Assembly: GCA_037447655.1 (NCBI GenBank)
Contig: JBBHKE010002023.1
Coordinates: 1-64,000 of the forward strand
DNA length: 64,000 bases
From: Zygnema cylindricum
Taxonomy: Eukaryota; Streptophyta; Zygnematophyceae; Zygnematales; Zygnemataceae
Direction: 5' to 3'
Shown: positions 1-11,644 of the stretch, piece by piece
Numbering within the stretch: the first letter of the stretch is position 1
Layout: each line of letters opens with the position of its first letter
Made by a program: the position numbers and the translations under genes
Notes under the pieces: generated by a model
Databases searched by the model: none
What the model saw: only the letters and a program-made list of their open reading frames with translations
Told to the model about the DNA's origin: nothing

Positions 1-111
1 TTTCACATGGAGTGTTTGGTGCCACCTTTATTGGCAGTTCCGGACGGTCCCTGGTTTTGCCACGGATGTCGCGAGCTACCGGTCGTGTTGGCCAGCTCCT
101 CTGCCGGCTAA
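1..111 (+). CDS. C-terminal half of a PHD zinc finger (partial, 5' end outside window)
   Basis: Reading from base 1 in frame 1 gives FHMEC, then PPLL, then PDGPWFCHGC, and a TAA stop at 109-111. The pattern (F/W)HxxC-L-PPL-x4-PxGxWxCxxC is the second half of a PHD finger, a zinc-binding chromatin reader that often recognises histone H3 tails; the first zinc ligands must lie upstream of the window. The protein ends 14 residues after the last cysteine. The stop is followed at 112-130 by a purine stretch with nine or so G in a row, which resembles a retroelement polypurine tract, so this may be the C-terminus of a retrotransposon polyprotein rather than a host gene. I cannot tell which. Confidence 0.6.
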   Translation, partial: FHMECLVPPLLAVPDGPWFCHGCRELPVVLASSSAG

Positions 112-317
112 AGAGCTGGGGGGGGGGATAAACTGACCTAACCATAACCAGCTAAGTCGTTGACCTTTCTTTTCCTTCCACCTTGCCTGTTGTTGTATTT
201 ATCCATTTTTACTTTTGTGTTTTATTTTATTTACGATATCTCGCTATTATTTGAGTTTAAGTTGAGCGCAGCTGATGATATTGCATGCACCTTCATGTTA
301 TTTGACACATGCACGAC
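112..317. other. Unassigned spacer with G-run
   Basis: Between the PHD finger stop and the first base similar to the Copia family there is a G-rich run (about 115-130) and then AT-rich sequence. No gene is visible. Confidence 0.4.
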
Positions 318-2936
318 AAGTCTTGGATTTCTCCTCACTATCTCATCGGCTCCCTTGTCCACGGAAGCCGGTTCTGGTCCCATTTCTTCTATCTCCTCAA
401 AGTCCATAGGAGTATGAGAGATTTCCCGTGAGTATCTTGTATCTCGGATTTCCCTTGAGTCTGGAATCACGGTTTCACTCATGTCATCTTCGGGAAAGAC
501 CGAGTTCTCCTCACTTTCGGACTCAAATGTGATTCTTATTTTCTTTGTATATTTGAAGGGGTCAAAAATCCATGACAACTAGGTGTTTGACCAGAATGAT
601 ATCTTTCTTTCCTAAGTCATAGTCTCTATACCCCTTAACATCCTCAGTATATCCCACAAAGTATCCAAGTTTTCCCTTAGCATCTAGTATCCAGTTTTTC
701 CTATCTGTGTCAAGACTGTAAACTTAGCTACCGAACACTTTAAGTTGTGAGATATCTGGTTTCCTTCCAACCCATCTCTCATAAGGTGTCACTCCCTTTA
801 TAGGTGAGGTAAGGACTCTATTCTTAATGTAGTTGGCACAGTTCATTGCCTCTGACCAAATCTCTTTCCTATTTTCTTGTCGGCCAACATACTGCATGCA
901 CTATCTCCTAGTGTTTGATTCAGCCTCTCAGCTACCCCATTTTGTTCCGGGTTATATGGTGCAGTTTTCTAGTGCTGCACTCCCTCATCACTCAGATATT
1001 CCTCAAAATGGTTATAGGTATATTCCCCCCCATTATCACTCATTATTCTCTTAATGGGGGTTTCATGCAACTTCTCACTCCACGCTTTATATTTTTTGAA
1101 GTAAGTTGATGTATCAAACTTAGTTTTTAGGAAGTAAACTCTAGAGTATCTAGACCAGTCATCGGCTATTGTCAACATGAACCTCTTTCCTCCAACCGAA
1201 GTTACTTTTGCAGGTCCCCAAATATCTGTGTGGACCAAATCTAGTCCTTTCTCACCTCTAAATGTGGCGGTTTTGGGAAATGCAAGTTTGTGAGCCCTAC
1301 CTTGAGCACAGCCACTACAATCATCCATCATTACATTATCCCCAAACTAAATGCATTCAACTACTCTAAGATTTTTCATTTCCCTCAACCTATCAAAATG
1401 CACATGCCCCAACCGCTTATGCCAAATCATCAACTTAGGAACACCAAAATAGTAAGCATTCTTCTTTTCATTACTCAGGTTTAGCCTAAACATTTCTTGG
1501 CTACCCTTATCTGCCGTGAAGTAAACTTCATCCCCATACTTAGTTGTAAAGACTCCCTTTCTAGTGAAGGTATCAAAATCCTTGTCATCTAACAGAAACG
1601 CAAAGACAAGATTTTTACAAAGCTGAGGAATGTAGAGTACATCTAAGAATGTAAGTATATAAGTCTTACCCTCCACTAGGACTTTGAGATCTACTGACCC
1701 CACAAGATTATAGTAACCACTCTCCCATCCCCATACTCTATCTCTACAGTAGGGATCTTTGTTGGCTTAGTGAAGAGTTCCTTATCATGACATGTATGCA
1801 TGGATGCACGTGAGTCAATGATCCACCCTTCATGTGGAGCTCCCAAATTGCTCCAAGGGCACACTTTTGTCTCCAAGGGATCTCCTTCTCCTCCCGACTC
1901 TCGTCAAGAAGAAGCTCCCCATCCTCCTCCGAGGACTCGTCCTCCATTTCTCATGTCACTTTTGTAACCACAAGTGCCTTTTTCTTCCCTCCGAAAGAAC
2001 TCCCTCCACGGTTCTCTTGGAGCCTCTGCTCTGATATCTTGACACAATCTTTTATGAAGTGTCCCAACTATTTTTTAAAATGACAACGACCATTTGGGAG
2101 GCTTGGTCCTCTAGAATGATCTCTTTCCCCTTTGTACGGTTTCTTCGGTTCCTTCCCCTATCGACCCTCTCCTGCTGCTAGAGCATGAATGCTCTTTCCT
2201 CCTCTCCTAATCTCCATTGTGTTTTCCTGCACAAGTATCATCCGGACCAATTTGTTCCATTTCCATGAACTATCAGGCATTTGCTGTACTCGGTACACTA
2301 TGTTCTTGTACTCATCTGGTAACTTTATGATAAGAGTGTTAACTTTCATTTTTATTGTACCTGTCCACTCGGCACTTTCCATCTCCATATATAAACAAAA
2401 AAGTTCATTACGATTATCTAACATCTTTCCTCTTTTGTAAGTGTAACTCACTAGCTTTTGCTTATCCAATACGAGCTCCAGAATAGTACAACTTTATAGA
2501 TATCCACCAAACTCACCCACAACTCCTCCGCCTTGTAGGTGTGAAGATGAGGGGTGGCCATAGCTTGAGTGAGGTGCCTCAAAATGAAGTTCTTGGCAGC
2601 CATGTTTACATCCTCCAACATTTGAGTATCATTCTCCGCGGTCTTCACGGTTGGCGCTCCCGGTAGTGTGGCAATAGGAGTGAGGGGTGTCTCCTTCCCT
2701 TTCCGCTTTTCGGACACACTGCTGTCCCCATCATCTAGCTCCTCCTCTGAGGCAGCCGTTGCTGTAGGAAACCTTACTCCTCCAAATCTTGGTGGAGTTT
2801 CGAAGGTGGACGTTTCACTTGTTCACTGACGATACCCCAATATCGTTTTTCGCACAAAGCTCTCATTATCATGGTTTCCCAATAGATAAACTCAGATCCA
2901 TTGAAGGTGGGCACCGTAGATGGTAGGCTTATAACC
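318..2936 (-). pseudogene. Decayed Copia retrotransposon interior (gag to integrase)
   Basis: This stretch is a broken relative of the nearly intact Copia at 52085-58474, in the same orientation. Reading leftward from 2956 one finds the gag start (MEDTELQV), the gag body, the protease region (the active-site DSG now reads DSR near 1815), the pre-integrase WHKRLGH segment (near 1420) and integrase (HTDIWGP, near 1220). Similarity stops near 318, shortly after the region that lies between integrase and reverse transcriptase in the intact copy, so reverse transcriptase and RNase H are absent. Several frameshifts and stops split it into short frames. It cannot be active. Confidence 0.85.
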
Positions 2937-3941
2937 TGCAATTCCGTGTCCTCCATTAGACTACAGAATTTAGGAAGCCTCTAGATTTTATTTAACTAAC
3001 CCACTTCAAGCCACAACCACTGCTATCCAGGAAGGGAAACTGACAGTTTGACTTTAGCCCTATGCATCCTCAACTCCCTTGAGTCCATTGCAAAAATAAT
3101 CACTAAAAACGGCCAACCAGCCGATAAGTTATGAGCCGGCAAAAATGCCTATTTTATACAAAGCTCTCTTAGAGAGAGGTGACTACCAACCAAATTTTCT
3201 AAGTCCTAAACCCCTCTCACAGCCCTTATCTATTGAAGTACGAACCAATCATATAACTGTAAAGTATAGAAAGGTACTACGACCGATGTCCTTTCTGTAC
3301 AGCCTGTGTACGACAAGGCCACTGAGTGGACGTGTGTCACTTTTCCACTCGTCTGTACATTCTTCGGAATTCCCGCGACCGAATGTCATCCTTCCACGCG
3401 GCGCGAAGTCATGCCACATCTATAAAAGCCAAAGTGACCATTCCGCGATCTAGGCGATGATATGTGTTGTCGGATTAAAACCGACATTAAATGTCGACTT
3501 GTCGAAACAAATTTCCGATTCACTTGTTTCGTGCGAAATGACGTCCGCATTAAACTTTAACAAGTTTTATGTTCCTTCATTCAAATTCCATTTAATTGAT
3601 TTCAGTACCAGAAAATAGTTTAAATAAATATCAAACCCTATATCACCTAACAGACTTCTACGAGATACTGGTTAGAGCTACCGGTTACGCCGCGCTCTGC
3701 TGGTTAGAGGTTCGAGTCCTGCAGGACTCAACCTTTTTTTGAGATTGACTTCAGTCACTCTTAATTCCTTTCTATGGAGCTGAGGCAGCCATGGCTCTAT
3801 CGCTCTCTCTCTCTCCTAAAGTGAAAACAACAAGTATGAGGGCAAGAGAGTAGAGATGGAGGCAGGCTGTCTACATTTTCTTTATCTGTTTCCGCTAACA
3901 TTTTAGACCTAGATAATACCTAAAAACTAGTTATTTCAACA
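2937..3941 (-). repeat. 5' LTR of the decayed Copia relic
   Basis: It begins tgcaattccg and ends ttatttcaaca on the plus strand, and aligns along its length with the two LTRs at 52085-53086 and 57429-58474. The length (1005 bp) matches. The inner edge shows a decayed primer-binding site at about 2922-2936. On the outer side it abuts the methyltransferase relic at 3942, so this element inserted into, or was joined to, that older element. Confidence 0.85.
3661..3740 (+). other. tRNA-like segment inside Copia LTR
   Basis: Contains ctggttagagc (like a tRNA D-arm/A box), then a G+C-rich middle, then ggttcgagtcc (B-box consensus GGTTCGANNCC), and a run of seven T at 3734-3740 that would serve as a Pol III terminator. 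It is antisense to the Copia element. The same segment recurs in the LTRs at 52811-52885 and 58199-58273. It does not fold into a convincing complete cloverleaf by eye, so I call it tRNA-like and not a tRNA gene. Confidence 0.55.
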
Positions 3942-4847
3942 AAACCCCTGGGGCTGCTGTGGTCGTTTGTTGAAATCCCATTGCTCGTTCCTGTTCCTTA
4001 ATACTTGGTGCTCTCCACGTAGCGGCTCTACTGTCAAATATCATCCTTGGTGCCCCTTTTTGGTAAGCATGGCTGTTAGGGAATGATACCAGGGTTGGTA
4101 GGGCTCTCCGTGGATTTTTAGGATGATTGCAACAGAAGAACGGTGCTTAGTCAGCTCTGGTCACAGGGGTGGCCATTCGCCCTAGACCAAGAATCTACTG
4201 AACTGTGATGCTGGGATCCGGAACCTGTGTTTTCAATAGCTGTTGAAGGATGGGAATATAAACCAAGGTTGTCCAATAAGCTCGAACTCTGTGGGCTCGT
4301 GATCCCATCTGACCAGCATCAAAAACTATGGGGGTCCCTAAACTTTGGTCATATAAATCCAGTTGTTAACCACCTGTTCCCTTTTATCATCTGTGGGATG
4401 AACATTTTCCAAGACGTACCCCACTGGCGTGTCTTGGCGTTCGTGTATCTCTCTTATCAGTCGTGTCATCTAAAAGAATGTTGTGCTACAGACATCTTCG
4501 TGTCCCCTTCCCTGTCTGGCTAACGAATAACCCTGGCAAGTCCATCTAGCGACCACCGGATCTACTCTTCCAAGCTTCGCCAAATGTGAATTTGTGATGT
4601 TGTCCACATTCTGGGGGAGCGTGTGGTGAGAGTTAGATATGGCAGACATCGAGAGTTGTTGTGGGTAAAGTTGGTGCAGCTGTTGCAGTCCGTACTCACT
4701 GACTGCACGGGCGTCCGGGTCAATCTCGACTGCTGAGTATGTTTCTACTTTGTATCCAGCTTTCAGGTTGGCTTCCAGGTCGGAGTTGATGCTGGAAAAC
4801 AGTGATAGAATTGTGAGTCTTGAAGGAGGGATCTCCATTGACACCAC
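3942..4847 (-). pseudogene. Retroelement-borne C5 cytosine DNA methyltransferase relic
   Basis: On the minus strand the motifs of C5 DNA methyltransferases occur in order. Motif I is LTILSLFSSI (near 4812). An acidic motif II, AVEIDPDA, follows. The catalytic loop is WTCQGYSLARQGRG (near 4540), where the usual PCQ is TCQ but the catalytic Cys is kept. Then come YVLENV (motif VI ENV, near 4415), GSRAHRVRAYWTTL (near 4275) and finally KEQERAMGF with TTAAPG (near 3970). The order and the late motifs fit the Dnmt3/DRM-like or Dnmt1-like fold better than bacterial enzymes; the subfamily is not resolved. One in-frame TAG (4467-4469), a frameshift near 4345 and stops around 4100-4220 make it a pseudogene. 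It follows a retropepsin and gag on the same strand, so it belonged to a retrotransposon. The Copia LTR cuts it at 3941. Confidence 0.75.
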
Positions 4848-5608
4848 TTGTCAATTGAAGTCCTTACCTTTGTTAGGAACCGTTGGAAGTTTTGACCAAT
4901 GAACCTTTGTTGTTCCAGGTGATATTGCGGCAAAGCTCCTGTCCACATCCCGCTGAAGTGTGGCCATCTATACCAATCAGTTCTGATACTCCATTTCCCA
5001 CTGCTTAGAAATAGGGAATTGCTAGATGGAATCAGCGATATCGGTGGAGTCTTCGAACAACTCCAAAAGAGTTGTTGCGGAGTATACAGCATAGCATCCA
5101 AACACCGTAACAGTTATTTTCCCCCGGTTCCATAAGTCCAAGGGGACCACCACTTTAGTGCCCTCCGGATCTTCTAAGTCATAAACTTTAAATTGTTCCT
5201 TCCACACGCTCAACTCCATATTCAACCTTGTCCACGTAGCCATACCCAGCAAAATTTCGAATTGCTTACCTTCCACCACTAAGAAGGAGAGTTGAATTTG
5301 TACATGTTGGCCTGCGTCATCAGAAATTCGATTTCCATTGCCTTTATGATGCCATATACTGGTTGGCTCCCACAGTTGACCGTACTCACGCATATGTCAC
5401 TTAGACTAATTTTCGGTCGGAGTTCCTTTGGCATTTGTTGTAATGTTGTTGTGGTTATGAGATTAGGGAGAGCTCCGGTATCCACCACTGCATCTTCATA
5501 CCCGATGTATCCATTAAGTTTAAAATTTCCTGTCTTGATAATAATAAGAGCCACCGATAGGGCATTATAATCTGTATCCGCCATAGATGTTTTTGGTTCC
5601 GCCGACAT
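4848..5608 (-). pseudogene. Retropepsin-like aspartic protease region of the methyltransferase element
   Basis: The frame from 5608 reads an acidic start, then AVVDTGALPNLIT near 5490. This is the D(T/S)G active site of retroviral-type aspartic protease, followed by the hydrophobic-Gly segment expected of the fold. A second frame (5393-5022) continues with FEILLGMATWTRLNMEL, a typical retropepsin C-terminal ILG motif. At least one frameshift separates the two. The protease would process the gag-pol polyprotein. It lies about 640 bp upstream, in the element's sense, of the methyltransferase, with no reverse transcriptase between. Confidence 0.65.
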
Positions 5609-8600
5609 GAAGATTGTCTAAGGTGGTTCTACCAGCTCGACCCTTTCCCTCCTGGTGTGAATCTCTTCCCATAATGCTTGTATGAGTGTTTTTTCGGGCA
5701 AATTGTGTGAGGAGGCTAACGTTTTGATGTGAGTCACAACGTAGGGCATCGGGTGCCGTACTAGCATCAGTATTGGTTTGTAAGAAGAAAAGAGAGCTTT
5801 GGGCGATGAAATGGGTGGATCGTCGTCTTCTGATTTCACCTGTCTTCCCCCCTACTTCCTCATTCTCTGCATCAAAATTTTATGTTAGAGGTGTAATTGG
5901 CGGATCTGTTGGTGGTCTTTTAGCTAGGTATCGGTCGAACCCTTCCAGATCTGTCTCACTGGTTGAAAGACACTTTCCAGCTGTGGTTTCTTCTAATCTT
6001 TGAAACTGGGAGGAAGTTTTTTCGCAGTCAGAGGAGGTGGATGAGTCGTCTTTAGGCTTAGCCCAATGTATCTGTTCAGAAGGACCGCTCGCGGTGTGAA
6101 AGATAGAGGACCGAAGGCTTTGCGGTTGTGGTCTTTTTGTTCCCTCGCCAGTTTGTTCTTTCATTGAGAGGAAGTTGTAGAGCCCAATTGCCTTCGACTG
6201 TCCCCTACTTCAACGTTCCCGGCTCCAGACATAAATGTCTGAGCATGATGAGCCTTTGGAGGCTCCATATCCCAACCCATTTGGTCATCGTCATCTCCAC
6301 CCGTCGTGGTCTGCTGCTCTAGCTCTGCCAGCTTTTGTAGTTGTTTTTGTTTTTGTTTTCTGCAATTTTGGAGCCTGTTCCAGAGGTTGAGGTATGCGGG
6401 AATTTGATCTCAAGCGGAGAGCATCCATTTCTGCTGCCAAGGCGGCCAATTGAGTGCTCTGTTGTGGAATGATATGTTCCAGCGTCAGTCAGCTGGAAGT
6501 CGGTTCACTGGGAGATCGTCGTTCCCGGGAATATAGAATTTGCAGTGACAGTTGATTAACGGCTTCTTCCCCTTCGCCTGTGAACAAAGCATATTGCAAC
6601 ATTTTTTTTGAGACCCCATTCTTCCATGAAACATTGCCCTTATTTGTGCCCCATAAACCCAAAAGCCTCACATTTTGACCCCTTAGCTCATTAGAGATCA
6701 AAGCGTCATAAAATTTAGGAATTCTGATATGTCTTAACTAGGATTGAGACAGTTTAGCAGTTTTAGAGCGGGAAGTAGGTTTATAAGTGTCTTTGTTGAC
6801 CAGTGTTTGGTCTCCTCCTCTACCTTATTTCATGCGTTCTTGCTGCCTCTGGGTTCCTTCTGTACGTTCTTTCTCAAAATCTTTTTGCTTGAGAGCGAGT
6901 TCTAGTTTGAGCATCCTGGGGCACTGTTTCCACCCGTGACGGGTTTAGTTGCCAATTTTACAAAAAAACTTTTTCATCTGCACCTATTGCAGGTTCGGGT
7001 CTATCGGCATCCTATTTTCCTTTGAGCTTCAGCAAAGCTTGGAGTTTTGTTTGTACCTCTTAGCTTAGAGAGGATTCCCCCGCAAAACCTGCAAAGTTGG
7101 CTCTTGCTTTTCCAATAAGAGCCTTTTCCCTTGCCTCAATGTTTACAATATGATTACATAACTTCATGGCAGCCAATGAAATCTCATGCAACGTAGAATT
7201 CCTGTCGTCGATAGCCTAACTGGAACTCTAATTGTCGAGAGCTACTTGTCCTATTGGCCCGTACGAGTTCCGAATAGCGACATAGTATTTGGTGACCATA
7301 GCAGATGTATCAATGGTGGACAATTTGGTCTTCTGACAAAGGCTTGCGAGGCGGTTCAACATCGTTTGAGGAGTTTCATTCTTCAAACATCGGGAGTCTG
7401 TGAACTCCTTGATTGCATTTTTGTTCCTTTCTCTATAAAGGAGTCTCCAGGCATCAAGAAGAGTTGTGTAGGGAGTTGGGTTGGCAATCATCCGGGTGGC
7501 TGCCTCAGCGGCTTGTACGGCCTGTAGATGATTGACATAGGCCCTACCTTGGGCGTGCAACTTTTTGTCCATGGTAAAATTGGGGTGATAGGATCTGCTG
7601 CTACAGCTACCAGTTTGGTTACTCCATGAAAGACCTCAGCGTCTAGATCTAGATCTGATATCTTGATGTTGGGAGCCATCTACAAGGGTTGACGCTCTAT
7701 ATAATCGGCCAAGGCTCCTCCGGCTTAATAGTTGACCATCATCGAAAAAATATTTGTTTCAAAATCCGCTAGGATGACTCCCCCCCTATATTTGTTAATT
7801 TTGGACTAGGTGAAATATTTCCACAGAAGTTCGAAATTCGAAAAAGCAATTCTCGAGCTGTCCCCTGTGAAGATCCGGATGTCCCCCATTTTCATTTCCT
7901 CTTCGGTAAAACTGAAGAACCGTGGGGAAGCCTGTCTGGTGTGGCTAACAAACTGAGCCGGTGAAATTGCTCCGGGATCTAGGATCTCGAGATCTGAACC
8001 AGTCCCTCCTCGAATAGAAAGGGCGGTAGTAACAGCAATGTCTGAGGAAGGACTTGCTCTTGAAGAAGATGGTTGGTCGCCTGCTCCTCTATATTCACAA
8101 GAGGCTTGTTCTCCCTTTAGAACTGTCTCCACCAATGGGATGTGGAGACAAGGTCGAGGTCCTCGAGGAATGGATGTCGGCGGATATGGTGAAGACTGGA
8201 AGCTTCGAAGAGAAGGTGTCCCTCTCCTGAAGGTTGTCTGTCTCCTGGGCCGTCTATGGGAATCCTCGGAAGGAGGAGTTTCGGGAATGGAGGGGGATCA
8301 TCGGTGAGGAGGTGAGTAAGCGGTGAATTTGTAAGCTAGAACAGGTGGATCAAGTGACCCCTAAACTGCTGCAGCTGGAGACAAGGATGGCAAAAGAGAG
8401 GAGACGTGAGATGGTGATGGTGAAGGAGTGGTTAGTCTGAGGGAAATGTGTAATCTCCGGTCGGGTTGTAGTTGCACCACTGCTTCCACTATAGAAGATC
8501 TGCCACCGAGACAAAGGTAGGAAGCGGCTACCAGATTACACGGTAGATTTGCACCCAACCCCTTTTTGTTACCTCTTGTTGTGTCCTCCCCTCACCGCTG

Positions 8601-9832
8601 GAGAGGAGATTTGGTCGCGGTTCCGGTGAAGCCCTGGGAGCTCGTGTCGCAACAAGAGTTTTCCTAATCTGGAGGTTTTCCTTCCACCAAGGGACCTGTC
8701 TTAAGAGGAGGAGCTACCTGTCCACTAAGGATCCCCCCTGATCTTTGTCTAGCCTCTTGTATAAGTAGTAGCTCCTATTCCAATGATTTTTTCCTTTCCT
8801 CTTCTACAGCATCCCTGTCTATTATGACTGAGCCGGTCCCCGCCGTAGCCTTTCCCTGAGATCGTAGGATTTCCACCAATATCTGGGTGCTGCTCACCAC
8901 ACCCGAGAGATCCAGAATCCCCAACCCGGGTGCTTCAAGTTCCGTAGGTCTCCAACGCCAAAACCCTTCGGAAGGTCGAACCATTGGTGCAGAGGGAGAC
9001 AAGGAACTTAGAGAAACTGAGGCGGAAGAAAAGAATGACTTCTCTTTAACTAGGGGAGAAAATTCGCCTTTACTCTCTTGATGGTTGAACCCGAAATCTC
9101 TCTTGGGTTCTAGTGTCTTCCGTTTGCCTATCCCTTCCCCTTTTCGGTTTCAAGAAGTCGCCCGGCCTCTAGGCTCACTACTGGTGGCAATGTCCTAAGA
9201 TGGGGTGTGCTGCTGACGAGAAGTCGATGACCTCACCTTGTTGCTCCTTGACAGAGGTTGAAGAACCGCTCTCTGACAAACTCATTAGGATTTCCACTGC
9301 CCCTCCCACTGGGTGTATTATCCGTGCTCGGTCGCTTCTGGCAACCCGCTTCACCAGCTCCTTCTTTACCCTCAACTCATGGATAGAGTGAAGGGCTAAA
9401 ATCTCCTTGCGACCTGGCCGGTTAGGATCCGCCAAGATTTTAGGATCCATGTACGTCTCAACTGTTGGAGCTTTAGATCTAGTATAACGTCCCACTTTGA
9501 GAAGGTGACCAGGGACCGTTTCCTTATAGGCCAAAGTTTTCCTTCGGGACTAAGGAACAAAAGACTATCTTTCAAACTTTTCCGTAGCCCTAGCCCTGAC
9601 GGCTTCGGACAACGTAGGGAAGTTCTCAGGAGAAAAGACCGGCAAAGGTGGAGGAGAGGGTTGCTTCTAGCAGTTTTGGAGGAGTCCCAACTATGACAGG
9701 CTCAAGCATCATTCCCTGGAGAAACTGCTCTATGTTTAAAGTTGAAAGGAAAGGGAACTGCTTCCTCGGGCACATGTGACTCTTCCTCCTGTGCCATTGC
9801 TTCTTGCCCCTCCCGCTCTTCCTGACTGGCAC
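5609..9832 (-). pseudogene. Decayed gag region of the methyltransferase-bearing retroelement
   Basis: Several overlapping minus-strand frames make up a broken gag. A capsid-like helical segment lies at 7228-7679 (frames from 7679 and 7572, joined by a frameshift; it includes YTTLLDAWRLLYRER). A decayed zinc knuckle lies near 6930-6975: spacing fits CX2CX4HX4C, but the second Cys is Gly and there is a stop inside. A charged, low-complexity N-terminal part covers 7806-9832. A serine/threonine-rich stretch (5880-6164) links to the protease. Assignment rests on position upstream of a retropepsin and on the knuckle spacing; no single segment is strongly diagnostic. Confidence 0.5.
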
Positions 9833-11639
9833 CTAGAAGGTCCTTATCCTGAGCATTTCCTCCGCCCTTGACTGACCAAAACAGATGAGCTCTTTCTCTT
9901 TCTAAAAGTACACCACCCCAAGCGGCTGTCCTCTTTCCCTAAAGGGGACAAGTGGCTTTTCAGTACTGTGCTTAACCATCGGAAGCCCATTTAAATGCTA
10001 CACCCCCGACCACTCTCCAAAGAATAGAAAGGGAAGTGGAGTTGTCCGATCTGGCCCACAAGAACTCCGAAAAGGAACAAAAGACGACCACAATAGTACG
10101 CAAATAAATCCCACTTAGAAATATAGAAACAATAAAAATCGGCTCTTTCAGATTTAACAATATCACCTTGCCCCTGAGAATAGAAATAAAGATATAAATC
10201 AATGACAATGGTGAAACGAGCTAACATACCCCTGAGTGCAACGATGACCAAACTCAGAAGAAGAGAACTCTCCCAATGGCCCTGAAGACCGCTATGAGTC
10301 TCCCTCACCCCTCGGTTCCGTCGTACCGATCCCACTAGACTCTTCTCAATTTCAAACAGCGAAAGTCCAAACCGACCAAAGAGAGGATAGTGTTAACTAC
10401 CCACCCAAGCTACGATCTCCACAAAAGACAATCCAAAACAAAGATGGCAATAGAATCCACGACACAATGCAACAGTTCTCCAACAGAAAGATTGATTTAA
10501 TTCTTTGAGGTTTTCTCAGGAGACAGTACTGAAAAGGAACTTGTCTCCTTCAGCCCCAAGTGCCTTATACAACCAAAGTTTTTCCTACTGCTGGTGCGAA
10601 AGTCAATGCAATGCCCCAAAAGCCAATCAGCGGCCACCAATTGTTATCGTCATGACATAAGACGAAACAGAGTGTATTACACTCAGGGCAAAGAGTTAGA
10701 CAACTGGCTCTGGCTGGATTCGCCGTCAAAGGTTCTCCTATTGTACACTAGTAGGCAACAAAGTTCTGAATTGACGTGAAACGCCTAACTTTGACCTTAC
10801 GCCATAAATCCTTTGCCTGTCCTTTGGATGTGAACTAAAATCCTACTGACATCTAACAGCAAGGTCTACGGGAAAATCCCAAAGGTTGCGTGCAGTTTCA
10901 CAATGTACCCCTCGGCTATAGCTACATAGAACGGATGTTATCTAATGGAGCCGACACCTTTGCCCCAGACTAACTCCGCCGTTCGACCTCCGTTTAAGGT
11001 GAACTAAAGTGCGTAGTGCTCCAAGATGAAAATACAAAGAATTGATCCGGCTGGTTGTCTTTCCCTTCTCAGTACCCTTGAGTCCGTACAATACGGGATG
11101 GATGGATGGGATGGATGAGGCCTTCGATCTCTTGGGAGTGCAAGTTTGCCAAAGATGCACACGGACTTGACAAACCGTACAAAAATCGATAAATAACGTC
11201 ATAATTTGGAGTAAGGAAATCGTACACGCGGATTTCTCTCGTACTTTTTAAATTTTGAATATAACATAACTTCTCCTCTTTCAAAATACATTCTTCTCCT
11301 TTCAAAATAATCGTTCAATAATGAGTGTAGAATATTTTTGACCTCTCCGTGTAGGATCCTTATTTCACTTAGCGTACTAAAAAAAAATCTCCGAGGCGAC
11401 AATATAACTGTACTTTTTTTGCTTTATTTTTAATGTCATATTTGAAGTGTTCTCACATGGCGCGCAGCTCAGTTGTTCGACGGATTAAATGGTAGTGCTT
11501 AAAGTGTGAACGCTACTTAAAATACGTAGATATTTTGAGACAATCGCGATTTATATATTCTCATGTGACACGCATGACGATATTAGTAGCAAATGCTCTT
11601 TATATGAACGCTTTAAGTAAGATTTTTTTTTTGTCCATC
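9833..11639. other. No gene recognised; possible LTR/primer-site edge near 10642
   Basis: No coding region is convincing. On the minus strand the sequence ataacaattggtgg at about 10632-10646 resembles an LTR end (…ACA) followed by a primer-binding site starting TGGTGG, which would place the 5' LTR of the methyltransferase element above 10642. This is weak. A short GGAT-repeat lies at 11098-11120 and AT-rich sequence at 11180-11640. Confidence 0.25.
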
Positions 11640-11644
11640 TAACC

